Shown here: piece after piece, positions 51,096 through 60,287 of the stretch
Layout of the letters: the number at the start of each line of letters is the position of its first letter
Numbering within the stretch: the stretch's first letter is position 1
NCBI GenBank assembly: GCA_934167175.1
Contig: CAKPKF010000009.1
Location: 1 to 63,372 of the forward strand
Direction: 5' to 3'
DNA: 63,372 bases
From: an uncultured Clostridia bacterium
GTDB lineage: Bacteria > Bacillota > Clostridia > TANB77 > CAG-508
Notes under the pieces: model-generated
What the model was told of the DNA's origin: nothing
The model's input: only the letters and a program-made list of their open reading frames with translations
Database searches by the model: none
Translations under genes and position numbers: made by a program

Positions 51096-52226
51096 ATGCA
51101 AAAGAGAATAAAAGAAGCGAAAGGAATTACACTAGTAGCATTAATAATAACAGTAATAATTTTACTAATATTAGCAGGAGTTACGATAAGTTTAGTAATA
51201 GGAGAAAATGGACTAATTGCAAAATCTAAAGAAGGAGTTAATAAATATAAGGACAAGGCAAAAGAAGAGCAATGGCAACTAGAAGATTTTGAAAAAGGAA
51301 TGGAACAAATAAGTATAGAAAACTTAAAAGACGAAACTGAGCATCCAGAGTTAAAGCAGATGAAGTTATTATTATATATAACGGAAGACAACAAAACAAT
51401 AAGTTTACCAGTGTATTCATATGGTAATGGCAAATATGATTGTGAAGTAGATTGGGGAGATGGAACAACAGTGCAAGTAACAAACGAAGAAGCAAAAACT
51501 ACAAAACATACATATGAGAAAACAGGGGAATATATGCTAGTAATCGAGGGGACATATGAGAGTTTGTATGTTGAGTATAATAATATTAGTATGCAAAAGG
51601 CATTAAAAAAAGTAGAACAATGGGGAGCAACAGGATTAAAAAGGATATATTTAGGAAGTTGTACAAATTTAGAAAAAATAGCAGAACCAAGTAAAAATAG
51701 TTTTATTAATGTGACGTATTTTGGTGATATATTTAGAGAATGCAGTAGTTTAACAGCTATTCCAGAAAAGTTGTTTGCTAATTGTTCAGATGTAGAACTT
51801 TTTAGATATACATTTTCAGGATGCAGTAGTTTAAGGGCTATTCCAGAAAGATTATTTGCCAATTGCACAAAGGTGACAAATTTCGATGAAACATTTTCAG
51901 GATGCAGTAGTTTAAGGGCTATTCCAGAAAGATTATTTGTTAACTGCACAAATGTGCAAAGTTTTGAAGGTACATTTGAAGGATGTGAAAATTTAGAAAA
52001 TATTCCTAAAAATTTATTTGATAATTGCTCGAAAGTAGAAAAATTTGATAAAACATTTTATATGTGTTCAAATCTAAAAGGAAAATCAATAGAATTATGG
52101 AAAAGAAATAATGAGAAAATTGCAGAAGACAAAGGTGGATTTGGATGTTTTTTCCTTTGTGAAGGATTAGAGGATTATCAAGATATTCCAGAATATTGGC
52201 GACATATAGATGATGGGCCAAGGTAA
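51096..52226 (+). CDS. Pilin-like N-terminus plus BspA-type leucine-rich repeats
   Basis: 376 residues. Residues 9-33 (KGITLVALIITVIILLILAG) look like a type IV pilin/pseudopilin signal helix. The extracellular part begins with a PKD-like stretch (YDCEVDWGDGTTVQV). It then carries repeated GCSSLRAIPERLFANCTKV units at about 210-320, typical of the BspA/DUF285 class. The 80-nt DNA repeats are nearly identical at 51740-51960. No peptidase gene for prepilins is nearby. It may be a surface adhesin; related copies usually vary in number. An AAAAGGAGATG site precedes the ATG. Confidence 0.8.
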   Translation: MQKRIKEAKGITLVALIITVIILLILAGVTISLVIGENGLIAKSKEGVNKYKDKAKEEQWQLEDFEKGMEQISIENLKDETEHPELKQMKLLLYITEDNKTISLPVYSYGNGKYDCEVDWGDGTTVQVTNEEAKTTKHTYEKTGEYMLVIEGTYESLYVEYNNISMQKALKKVEQWGATGLKRIYLGSCTNLEKIAEPSKNSFINVTYFGDIFRECSSLTAIPEKLFANCSDVELFRYTFSGCSSLRAIPERLFANCTKVTNFDETFSGCSSLRAIPERLFVNCTNVQSFEGTFEGCENLENIPKNLFDNCSKVEKFDKTFYMCSNLKGKSIELWKRNNEKIAEDKGGFGCFFLCEGLEDYQDIPEYWRHIDDGPR

Positions 52227-52362
52227 AATATAATTTAGTAAAGAGCCCAAAAGCTAGTATAAGCAAATAAAAGATTGTTGAGTGAATTCAACAATAGTAT
52301 AATTAGCTCAGATAAAAATGTTTACAATAAAAAATTGTAACTAAAGAAAAGGGAAAGAGGTA

Positions 52363-52629
52363 ATGAATTATATAATTATTGGTATAGTAGTGATATTAGT
52401 TATATATGTATTAATAACATATAATGGCATATATAAAAAGATTGCAATTAAAGCTCCAAATTGGTATACAACTTCGGATGAATTTAATACAAAAGTTTTT
52501 GAAACATTTATGGATACAACTATGGCAACAGTTGCAGAAAGTATGACTTCATCATATAGTTCATCAAGTGGTGGAGGTTCAAGTAGTGGTGGAAGTTCAT
52601 CCGGAGGTGGCTCTGGAGGTTGCGGATGA
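52363..52629 (+). CDS. Small membrane protein with LemA-like start and Gly/Ser tail
   Basis: 88 residues. One membrane helix (3-20, IIGIVVILVIYVLITYN) resembles the start of LemA, and the last 28 residues are GGGSSSGG-type with GGCG at the end, as in YgcG/TPM proteins. The globular LemA core is absent, so it may be a deletion fusion or an independent small protein. A GGGAAAGAGG ribosome site precedes the ATG. Function unknown. Confidence 0.55.
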   Translation: MNYIIIGIVVILVIYVLITYNGIYKKIAIKAPNWYTTSDEFNTKVFETFMDTTMATVAESMTSSYSSSSGGGSSSGGSSSGGGSGGCG

Positions 52630-52707
52630 GGTCCTTGGTAATAAACGAGAATCTAAATGAAAATAAGATAAAAATAAAAATTCAAAAATATATACAATCA
52701 AAAAACA

Positions 52708-52750
52708 TGCAAGCTTTTTACCGATATTGGTGCAAAAAGCTTGCAATTTT
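52708..52750 (+). terminator. Terminator-like hairpin before rpsO
   Basis: TGCAAGCTTTTT (52708-52719) and AAAAAGCTTGCA (52734-52745), then ATTTT. Confidence 0.65.
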
Positions 52751-52779
52751 AAAATATTTATAGTAAAATATAGATGTTT

Positions 52780-52858
52780 TAAATTTACCTTATTCTTGGT
52801 ATAGGGATTATACACCGCTTATAACTAGGTTTAAGGCATATTAATATTTAGGAGGTGC
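52780..52858 (+). promoter_or_regulatory. rpsO 5' leader, possible S15 autoregulatory structure
   Basis: CCTTA (52788) can pair with TAAGG (52832), with an inner GGT..ACC stem between. S15 leaders commonly bind their own protein. No exact known motif is confirmed here. Confidence 0.3.
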
Positions 52859-52864
52859 TAAGAT

Positions 52865-53128
52865 ATGACAAAAGAAAGAAAAACAGAAGTAATAAATACT
52901 TATAAAAGAGAAGAAAATGATACTGGTTCTCCAGAAGTTCAAATCGCTCTTTTAACAGAAAGAATTACTGAACTTACAGAGCATTTAAAAGTTCATAAAA
53001 AAGACAACCATTCAAGAAGGGGTCTTTTAAAAATGGTAGGTAAAAGAAGAAATTTACTTAACTATTTAGCTAAAAAGGATGTTCAAAGATATAGAGACAT
53101 AGTTGAAAAATTAGGTCTAAGAAAATAA
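52865..53128 (+). CDS. rpsO: 30S ribosomal protein S15
   Basis: 87 residues, the usual length. The typical motifs DTGSPEVQIALLTERI, HLKVHKKDNHSRRGLLKMVGKRR and LLNYL bind 16S rRNA and pack the platform. It lies upstream of pnp, the order found across bacteria. An AGGAGG site precedes the ATG by 8 nt. No unusual features. Confidence 0.98.
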   Translation: MTKERKTEVINTYKREENDTGSPEVQIALLTERITELTEHLKVHKKDNHSRRGLLKMVGKRRNLLNYLAKKDVQRYRDIVEKLGLRK

Positions 53129-53134
53129 TATTAC

Positions 53135-53171
53135 AATTAGGACGTTTAGCAAATTGGCAAACGTCCTAATT
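53135..53171 (+). terminator. Hairpin between rpsO and pnp
   Basis: AATTAGGACGTTT (53135-53147) with AAACGTCCTAATT (53159-53171). The T tract is short, so it may attenuate or serve as an RNase III/PNPase processing stem, as in other rpsO-pnp operons. Confidence 0.6.
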
Positions 53172-53320
53172 TGCTAAAATTTAAATAATACTAAAAATAG
53201 AAGTAGCTTGTATAATAAACAAAAAAATGCATTTTTGTTCATTATAGAGGTTACACTATTTGTGAGTATTATTTAAATATAATAAAAAAGCATATTGCTA
53301 TATGAAAGGAAGGAATAATT

Positions 53321-55441
53321 ATGTTTAAAACTTATGAAATGAATTTAGCAGGAAGAAATCTAGTAATAGAAACAGGAAAAATGGCAGGACTTGCAAATGG
53401 TAGTGTTCTAGTAAGATATGGAGATACTGTAGTAATGGTAAATGTTACAGCATCTAAAGAACCAAGAGACCAAATAGACTTTTTCCCACTATCAGTAGAT
53501 TATGAGGAAAAATTATATGCAGTAGGAAAAATACCAGGAAGTTTCCAAAAGAAAGAAGGAAAACCATCAGAAAAAGCAATACTTACATCAAGAGCAATAG
53601 ATAGACCATTAAGACCACTATTTCCAAAAGATTTTAGAAATGATGTATGTGTTGTAGCAACTGTATTATCTGTAGAACAAGATAATTCTCCAGAAGTAGC
53701 AGCAATGATAGGAGCTTCAGCAGCTCTTTCAATATCAGACATACCATTTGGAGGACCAACAGGAGCAGTTAATGTTGGATATGTGGATGGAAATATTGTA
53801 ATAAACCCAACACAAGAACAAAGAGAAAATAGTAAATTGACATTAACAGTTGCAGGAACAAAGGATAAAATAGCAATGATAGAAGCAGGAGCTGATGAAA
53901 TACCAGAAGATATTATGTTAGAAGCTATAAAAACAGCTCATACAGAAATAAAAAGAATATGTGAATTCATATCAAATATGAAAGAAGAAATAGGAAAGCC
54001 AAAATTTGAATATAAATCATTTAAAGTAGATGAAGAACTTTATGAAGAAATAGAAAAAGAATTTAAAGACAGAATGTATAAAGATGTACAAACTAGAGAA
54101 AAAGAAGTAAGAGACGAAAATATGGACAAAATAGCAGAAGATGTTAAAGAATATTTAGCTCAAAAAAATGGAGAAGAATTTGTAGAAGAAAGAAAATCAG
54201 AAATATCAGAATGTTTATATAAATTAGAAAAAAAATGTGTAAGAGAAATGATATTAGAAGAACATAAAAGACCAGATGGTAGAAAAATAGATGAAATAAG
54301 ACCATTATCTTGCGAAGTAGGGTTATTGCCAAGAGTTCATGGAAGTGGTATGTTTACTAGAGGTCAAACACAAGTGTTAACAGTAACTACTTTAGGAATG
54401 ATTAGCGAAGAGCAAATGTTAGATGGAATTGATGAAGAAACTACAAAAAGATATATGCATCATTATAATTTCCCAGCATATAGTGTAGGAGAAGCAAGAC
54501 CATCTCGTGGACCAGGTAGAAGAGAAATAGGACATGGAGCTTTAGCAGAAAAAGCATTAGTTCCTGTATTACCTTCAAAAGAAGAATTTCCATATGCAAT
54601 AAGAGTTGTTTCAGAAGTATTAAGCTCAAATGGTTCAACATCACAAGCAAGTATATGTGGAAGTACATTAAGTTTAATGGATGCTGGTGTTCCAATAAAA
54701 AGACCAGTTGCAGGAATCTCAACAGGATTAGTTACAGATGCAGAAAATCCAGATAGATATGTTATGCTTACAGATATCCAAGGATTAGAAGATTTCTTTG
54801 GAGATATGGATTTTAAAGTTGGAGGAACAGAAAAAGGAATAACAGCAATACAAGTTGATATAAAAATTGACGGACTAACATATGAAATAATTAAAGAAGC
54901 TTTTGAAAGAACAAAACAAGCGAGAAAATATATATTAGAAGAAATAATGTTGAAACAAATAGATAAACCAAGAGATGAAATATCTAAATATGCTCCAAAA
55001 ATTATTAATACAACAATTAAAGTAGACAAAATAAGAGATGTAATAGGTCCTGGTGGAAAAATGATTAATAAAATAATAGATGAAACAGGAGTTAAAATAG
55101 ATATAGAAGAAGATGGAAGAGTATTTATATATTCAGCAGATTCAGAAAAGGCTAAAAAAGCATTAGAAATGATTGAAGACATAGTAAGAGAAATAGAAGT
55201 AGGAAAAATATATACAGGAACTGTAACAAAAATAATGAATTTTGGAGCTTTTGTTGATGTTGGATGTGGAAAAGAAGGGTTACTTCACATTTCAAAAATT
55301 TCAAAAGAAAGAATAAAAAAAGTAGAAGACGTTTTAAAAGTTGGAGATAAGGTAACTGTAAAAGTGCAAGAAATAGATGACCAAGGAAGAGTAAATTTAA
55401 CAATGAAAGATTTAGAAAAAGAAGAAAAAAATGAAGAATAA
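53321..55441 (+). CDS. pnp: Polyribonucleotide nucleotidyltransferase (PNPase)
   Basis: 706 residues: two RNase PH domains (KPSEKAILTSRAIDRPLRPLF in the first; RPDGRKIDEIRPL and PAYSVGEARPSRGPGRREIGHG in the second), a KH domain (VIGPGGKMINKIIDETG) and an S1 domain (GTVTKIMNFGAFVDVGCGKEGLLH). It degrades mRNA from the 3' end using phosphate. All catalytic motifs look intact. GGAAGGAAT precedes the ATG; the region before it (53172-53320) has no other gene. Confidence 0.98.
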   Translation: MFKTYEMNLAGRNLVIETGKMAGLANGSVLVRYGDTVVMVNVTASKEPRDQIDFFPLSVDYEEKLYAVGKIPGSFQKKEGKPSEKAILTSRAIDRPLRPLFPKDFRNDVCVVATVLSVEQDNSPEVAAMIGASAALSISDIPFGGPTGAVNVGYVDGNIVINPTQEQRENSKLTLTVAGTKDKIAMIEAGADEIPEDIMLEAIKTAHTEIKRICEFISNMKEEIGKPKFEYKSFKVDEELYEEIEKEFKDRMYKDVQTREKEVRDENMDKIAEDVKEYLAQKNGEEFVEERKSEISECLYKLEKKCVREMILEEHKRPDGRKIDEIRPLSCEVGLLPRVHGSGMFTRGQTQVLTVTTLGMISEEQMLDGIDEETTKRYMHHYNFPAYSVGEARPSRGPGRREIGHGALAEKALVPVLPSKEEFPYAIRVVSEVLSSNGSTSQASICGSTLSLMDAGVPIKRPVAGISTGLVTDAENPDRYVMLTDIQGLEDFFGDMDFKVGGTEKGITAIQVDIKIDGLTYEIIKEAFERTKQARKYILEEIMLKQIDKPRDEISKYAPKIINTTIKVDKIRDVIGPGGKMINKIIDETGVKIDIEEDGRVFIYSADSEKAKKALEMIEDIVREIEVGKIYTGTVTKIMNFGAFVDVGCGKEGLLHISKISKERIKKVEDVLKVGDKVTVKVQEIDDQGRVNLTMKDLEKEEKNEE

Positions 55442-55569
55442 TATTAAAATTTTATTAATATTGTACAAAAATGCGTATAAAAGTTGCAAAAAATTGCTAA
55501 TGATAGTATAATATAAAAAGTAGCAAAATAATATAGTACAAATATTATAAAATAAAGAGAGGTATGAAA

Positions 55570-56799
55570 ATGGAATATTTATATGTACTTAGGCAAGCTT
55601 TGGTATGGATTATTACAATTTTCTGGCTATATCAATTAATGGTAAGTATATGCTCTTTAGTAAAATTAAAAGATAAACCGTTATTAATAAACAAGAAACA
55701 TAGATTCATGGCAATAATACCAGCACATAATGAAGAAGCGGTTGTTGCTAACTTGGTAGAAAGCTTAAAAAAACAAGATTACCCTAAAGAATTATATGAT
55801 ATATATGTAATAGCAGATAATTGTACAGATAATACTGCTGAAGTTGCAAGAAAAGCAGGGGCTATTGTATATGAAAGATTCGACAGTGAGAAAAAAACAA
55901 AAGGATATGCATTACAATGGTTTTTAGCACAAAAGATTAAAGAAAATGCTCCATATGATGCATTCTTTATATTCGATTCAGACAATATTGTGGATGTTAA
56001 TTTTACAAAAAACATGAATAAAAAACTATGTCAAGGAGAAGAAGTTGTTCAAGGCTATAGGGATATTAAAAATCCAACAGATAGTTGGATTACAGCAGGG
56101 TATGCAATATTTTACTGGACAATGAATAGATTCTATCATTTAGCAAGATATAATTTAGGTCTTTCTCCACTAATTAATGGAACAGGATTTATGGTAAAAT
56201 TTGATGTTATCAAACCTACAGGTTGGGATACAGAAACACTTACAGAGGACATAGAGTTTTCATTAAAACAAATAATAGATGGAAAAAGATTAGGTTGGGC
56301 AACAGATGCAATAGTATATGATGAACAACCAGTTGGATTCAAACAATCATGGTCACAAAGAACAAGATGGACAGTTGGGCATATGCAATGTATGAAAAAT
56401 TATACTAAGGATTTAGCATATGCGTTAAAACAAAATAAAAGTTTGATGAATTTTGATGGATTACTATATATATTAGGAAGTATACCAATGTTTGTTATAA
56501 CTCTTATATTACTATTAACAAACGTTATAATGTATTTGGCTAATGGAATTACAACATATGAACTAATATTAAATATGTTGAAATATGTTGTTCCAACATT
56601 CTTCTTACCAATACTTACAGCTATAGTAATTATGACTCTAGATAAAAAGCCAATCAAACCTATGATAAAAGGATTACTATGTTATCCATTATTCTTAGGT
56701 TCATGGATATTAATAAACTTCAAATGTCTATTTAAACGCGAAACAAAATGGGAAAAAATTAATCATGTTAGAGATATAAAAATAAATGAAGTTGCATGA
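55570..56799 (+). CDS. Membrane glycosyltransferase family 2
   Basis: About 409 residues. A membrane helix at the start, the GT2 fold (AIIPAHNEEAVVANLVESL), DxD-like FDSDN, the acceptor motif TEDIEFS, and QxxRW in SQRTRWTVGHM, then three C-terminal helices. This is the processive GT2 group (cellulose/hyaluronan/poly-GlcNAc synthases and N-acetylglucosaminyltransferases). ATG 55570, seven nt after AGAGAGG, is preferred over ATG 55564. It stands alone, so product and partner are unknown. Confidence 0.88.
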   Translation: MEYLYVLRQALVWIITIFWLYQLMVSICSLVKLKDKPLLINKKHRFMAIIPAHNEEAVVANLVESLKKQDYPKELYDIYVIADNCTDNTAEVARKAGAIVYERFDSEKKTKGYALQWFLAQKIKENAPYDAFFIFDSDNIVDVNFTKNMNKKLCQGEEVVQGYRDIKNPTDSWITAGYAIFYWTMNRFYHLARYNLGLSPLINGTGFMVKFDVIKPTGWDTETLTEDIEFSLKQIIDGKRLGWATDAIVYDEQPVGFKQSWSQRTRWTVGHMQCMKNYTKDLAYALKQNKSLMNFDGLLYILGSIPMFVITLILLLTNVIMYLANGITTYELILNMLKYVVPTFFLPILTAIVIMTLDKKPIKPMIKGLLCYPLFLGSWILINFKCLFKRETKWEKINHVRDIKINEVA

Positions 56800-56824
56800 A
56801 GAAAAAAGAATAAAAAATAATAAG

Positions 56825-56862
56825 GGCTACTGAAAAGTTATACTTTTTAGTAGCCTCTAAAA
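56825..56862 (+). terminator. Hairpin after the glycosyltransferase gene
   Basis: GGCTACT (56825-56831), inner AAAAGT and CTTTTT, AGTAGCC (56849-56855). The T run is weak. Confidence 0.5.
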
Positions 56863-56884
56863 ATATAATACATAATGCTAATAT

Positions 56885-56912
56885 TTGCTTTTTTTTAGAT
56901 TTATTGTATAAT
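56885..56912 (+). promoter_or_regulatory. Sigma-A promoter for the P-loop/Asp23 gene and cmk cluster
   Basis: TTGCTT (56885-56890), 16 nt, TATAAT (56907-56912). A TGGAGG ribosome site follows before ATG 56969. Confidence 0.55.
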
Positions 56913-56968
56913 ATGTATTGAAATAAATTAATATGATAGCAACAAATAAAAATTAAAATGGAGGTTTT

Positions 56969-57830
56969 ATGAATAAGAATTGTATAAAAGTGTATGCATT
57001 TGTAGGACCATCAGGTACGGGAAAAAGTTATAGAGCTCAAATGGTAGCAGGAGAATACAACATAAACTATATTATAGATGATGGACTATTCATAAAAGAC
57101 AATGAAATAATAGCAGGTGAAAGTGCTAAAAAAGCACCAACAAAAATAGAAACAGTTAAGCATGCATTATTTCTAAAAGAAGAAGAACGAGAAGAGATAA
57201 AAAAAGCTATAAAAAAATATAAACCAGAAAGTATTTTAATATTAGGAACATCAGATAATATGGTTCGAAAAATTGCTGAAAATCTTGAACTACCACCTAT
57301 AATAAAATACATATATATTACAGATATAGCAACAGAGCAAGAAATGGAAACAGCAAAAAGAATAAGGGTAACAGAAGGAAAACATGTTATACCTGTACCT
57401 ACATTCGAATTAAAAAAAGATTTTTCACGGATATATATTAGATCCACTTCAAATATTTAAATCTAAAGGAAGGGGAGTTAAACCATATATATCAGAGAAA
57501 TCAATTATCAGACCAACATTTAGTTATTTAGGAAATTTTACAATATCAGACCACGTATTTAGGCAAATTGCAGAATATATAGCCAAAAAAAGCAAAGGTA
57601 TATATAGAGTAGCAAAAACTAGAATAGATAACTATGAAGGAAATTTGCAAATATATATGGAAGTAATTTTATTATATGGATACAATGTTGTAGAGGTATT
57701 AAATGATTTTAAAACAAAATGTGTAAAAGAAATAGGCCAATCAACAACAATGAATGTGAAAAATATAGAAGTAATTGCTAAAGGCATTTATATACCAGAA
57801 GAAACACCAAAAAATGAGGGAGGAAAATAA
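56969..57830 (+). CDS. P-loop/Asp23 (Gls24) family protein joined by a +1 frameshift at CGG
   Basis: Restored as join(56969..57427,57429..57830), 286 residues. The N-terminal part has Walker A GPSGTGKSYRAQ and an adenylate-kinase-like layout. The C-terminal part is an Asp23/Gls24 envelope-stress domain (NFTISDHVFRQIAEYIAKK, then MEVILLYGYNVVEVLNDF). Zero frame ends at TAA 57458 after TFELKKDFSRIYIRSTSNI. Skipping the C of CGG (57428-57430) gives DFSGYILDPLQIFKSKGRG and continues to a normal stop 4 nt before cmk. No ribosome site or start serves the second half on its own. Function unknown; first gene of the cmk cluster. Confidence 0.82.
57425..57431 (+). other. +1 recoding site 3: TCA CGG A
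   Basis: Zero frame TCA-CGG-ATA; shifted frame TCA-(C)-GGA-TAT. It lies exactly between the two domains of the P-loop/Asp23 protein. Confidence 0.72.
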
Positions 57831-57834
57831 AAAA

Positions 57835-58518
57835 ATGAGTTTTGTAGTAGGAATAGATGGACCAGCTGGAACGGGAAAAAGTACAGTAACTAAAATTCTT
57901 GCAGATGAATTGAATCTTATAAATATTGATACAGGAGCAACATACAGATGTGTAGCTTTAAAAACATTAGAAAAAAATGTAAAAATTGATGATAAAGAAG
58001 AGATAATAAAAATATCAGAAGAAATAAATATTGAATTTGTGCAAACAGAAAAAGAGCAATTAGTATTTTTAGATGGAGAAAATGTTACAAACAAAATCAG
58101 AAGTGCAGAAGTTACGAAAATTGTTTCACCAATTTCTTCAATAAAAGAAGTAAGGCTAAATATGGTAAAATTACAAAGAAAACTAGCAGAAGGCAAAAAT
58201 GTTATAATGGAAGGAAGAGACATAACAACATATGTATTTCCAAATGCGGATGTAAAAATATATTTAGATGCAGATTTAGAAGTAAGAGCCAAAAGAAGAT
58301 TTGAGCAAAATAAAGAAAAAAATATAAAAATGACATATGAAGAAATATTAGAGAATATAGCAAAAAGAGATGAAAATGATAAAAACAAACCAATAGGTTC
58401 TTTAAAAATAGCAGAAGATGCAATAGTAATAGACAATACCAATATGGGAATGGAAGAAATGAAAGAAAAGATAAAACAAATAATATTAGAAAAATTACAA
58501 ACTAGAAAAGGAGAATAA
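57835..58518 (+). CDS. cmk: Cytidylate kinase
   Basis: 227 residues. Walker A GIDGPAGTGKSTVTK at the start, IDTGATYRC for CMP binding, and the GRDITTYVFPNADVKIYLDA centre followed by the RxxRR lid region (RAKRRFEQN). It phosphorylates CMP and dCMP. The start ATG 57835 follows GAGGGAGG; an earlier in-frame start within the preceding gene is not needed. plsC begins 2 nt after its stop, so the two are coupled. Confidence 0.97.
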   Translation: MSFVVGIDGPAGTGKSTVTKILADELNLINIDTGATYRCVALKTLEKNVKIDDKEEIIKISEEINIEFVQTEKEQLVFLDGENVTNKIRSAEVTKIVSPISSIKEVRLNMVKLQRKLAEGKNVIMEGRDITTYVFPNADVKIYLDADLEVRAKRRFEQNKEKNIKMTYEEILENIAKRDENDKNKPIGSLKIAEDAIVIDNTNMGMEEMKEKIKQIILEKLQTRKGE

Positions 58519-58519
58519 A

Positions 58520-59107
58520 ATGTTAAAAGCAATATTAAAACCTATATTAAAATTTGTCGCATTAATACTTTATAGAGTAAAAAAAGTAGGAGAAGAAAAT
58601 GTACCAAAAGAAGGTGCATTTATATTGTGTGGAAATCATGTTCAAGCATTAGATGCACCAGTTGTTATTGTGTGTACCAAAAGAGATATAAATTTTATGG
58701 CAAAAGAAGAATTATTTAAAAACAAATTCTTCAAATGGATTGCAGGAGTGTTTGGAGCATTCCCAGTAAAAAGAAATTATCAAGATATAGATTCTGTGAA
58801 AAAATCACTTAAAATATTGAAAAGTAATGGTGCATTAGGAATCTTTCCAGAGGGAACTAGAAAAGGTATGGCTAAAAATGCAAAAATAAAAAATGGAGCA
58901 GCTTTTATAGCTTTAAGAACAGGAGTACCAGTAATACCACTAGGAATACAAGGAACATTTAAACCATTTTCAAAAGTAAAGCTAAACTATGGTAAGCCAT
59001 TAACATTTGAGGAGTATGTTAGCAAAAAACCAGAAAAAGAACATTTAGAAATAGTTAGCAAAGAAATAATGGATAATATCATTATGTTGACAAATGAAAA
59101 GATTTAA
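58520..59107 (+). CDS. plsC: 1-acyl-sn-glycerol-3-phosphate acyltransferase
   Basis: 195 residues. The catalytic HxxxxD motif is in CGNHVQALDAP, and the substrate motif FPEGTRKG follows at about residue 112; VPVIPLGIQG is the third conserved block. It makes phosphatidic acid at the membrane. AAAGGAG within the end of cmk serves as ribosome site. In many Clostridia ispH lies between plsC and rpsA; here it is missing and rpsA follows directly. Confidence 0.95.
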   Translation: MLKAILKPILKFVALILYRVKKVGEENVPKEGAFILCGNHVQALDAPVVIVCTKRDINFMAKEELFKNKFFKWIAGVFGAFPVKRNYQDIDSVKKSLKILKSNGALGIFPEGTRKGMAKNAKIKNGAAFIALRTGVPVIPLGIQGTFKPFSKVKLNYGKPLTFEEYVSKKPEKEHLEIVSKEIMDNIIMLTNEKI

Positions 59108-59169
59108 TATATAATCTTTTAGAATTGTAAAAAAATTACAAAAATTAATGTATAGTAGGGATGGAATTT

Positions 59170-60255
59170 ATGGAAAATTTAAATTTTGAACAATTAATGG
59201 AAGAATCATTAAAAGAAATGAAATTAGATAAAGTAGTTACAGGAAATGTAATTGCTATAACAGATAAAGGGGAAATAGTAGTAGATTTAGGATATAAAGC
59301 AGATGGAATTATACCTAAAAAAGAATACTGCAATGAATTAGGAGAACCTATAACTAAAATAAATGTAGGAGATAAAATAACAGCAGAGGTATTAAAGCTA
59401 AATGATGGAGAAGGGAATGTATTATTATCATACAAAAAAATACAAGCAAAATTAGCAAGAGAAGAATTTGAAGAAAAAGTAAAAAATGATGAAGTATTCG
59501 AAGAAAAAATAATAGAAGTGTTAGAAAAAGGATTTGTAACATCATATAAAGGAATAAGAATATTTATACCATTATCTTTATCTGGAATAACAAGAGATGA
59601 AGATATGCATGACTATAAAGGAAAAACAGTTAAATTTAAAATAACTGAATATGAGCCAAAAATAAGAAAAATAGTTGGATCCATAAAAGCAATATTAGAT
59701 GTGGAAAAACAAGAAAAAGAAAAAGAATTTTGGGACAATGTAGAAGTTGGAAAAGAATATAAAGGAACAATAACAAGCATAAGTACATATGGTGCATTTG
59801 TTGATTTAGGTGCAGTACAAGGATTACTACACGTTTCAGAAATAACATGGGAAAAGAATGCAAACCCTAGAGATCTTTTAAATGTTGGTGAAAAAATTAA
59901 TGTAATAGTAAAAGCATTTGATAAAGAAAATAAAAGAATAATGCTTGTATACAAAGAAAAAGGACCAAACCCTTGGAACGAAATAGATGAAAAATACAAA
60001 GTTGGAGACATAGTTACAGTAAAAGTAGTGAAATTCATGAATTTTGGTGCATTTGTTGAATTAGAATATGGAATAGAAGGGTTAGTACATATTTCACAAA
60101 TTTCTGAAAAGAGAATTACAAAACCAGAAGAAGTATTAAAAATTGGTCAAAAAGTAAATGCCAAAATAATTGAACTAGATAAAGAAAATAGAAAGATTGA
60201 ACTTTCAATAAGAGAATTAGAAGGTACAAGTGACGAATATATAGAAGAAGTATAA
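59170..60255 (+). CDS. rpsA: Ribosomal protein S1-like RNA-binding protein (four S1 domains)
   Basis: About 361 residues with four S1 domains: at about 18-88 (VVTGNVIAITDKGEIVVDLG), 105-170 (degenerate), 190-262 (GTITSISTYGAFVDLGAVQGLLH) and 278-350 (VKVVKFMNFGAFVELEYGIEGLVH). Shorter than the six-domain enterobacterial S1, as is normal in Firmicutes. It binds mRNA during initiation. ATG 59170, nine nt after TAGGG, is preferred over ATG 59161, which overlaps that site. Confidence 0.93.
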   Translation: MENLNFEQLMEESLKEMKLDKVVTGNVIAITDKGEIVVDLGYKADGIIPKKEYCNELGEPITKINVGDKITAEVLKLNDGEGNVLLSYKKIQAKLAREEFEEKVKNDEVFEEKIIEVLEKGFVTSYKGIRIFIPLSLSGITRDEDMHDYKGKTVKFKITEYEPKIRKIVGSIKAILDVEKQEKEKEFWDNVEVGKEYKGTITSISTYGAFVDLGAVQGLLHVSEITWEKNANPRDLLNVGEKINVIVKAFDKENKRIMLVYKEKGPNPWNEIDEKYKVGDIVTVKVVKFMNFGAFVELEYGIEGLVHISQISEKRITKPEEVLKIGQKVNAKIIELDKENRKIELSIRELEGTSDEYIEEV

Positions 60256-60287
60256 AAAATGTAAAAAGAATGGAGTAAAAAATAAAA

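Noticed and set aside
10334..57430. Sequencing or assembly error as the cause of the three frameshifts
   Set aside because: Not excluded, but unlikely: none of the three lies in a homopolymer, all three are the same CGG context and the same +1 direction, and CGG is otherwise missing from native genes.
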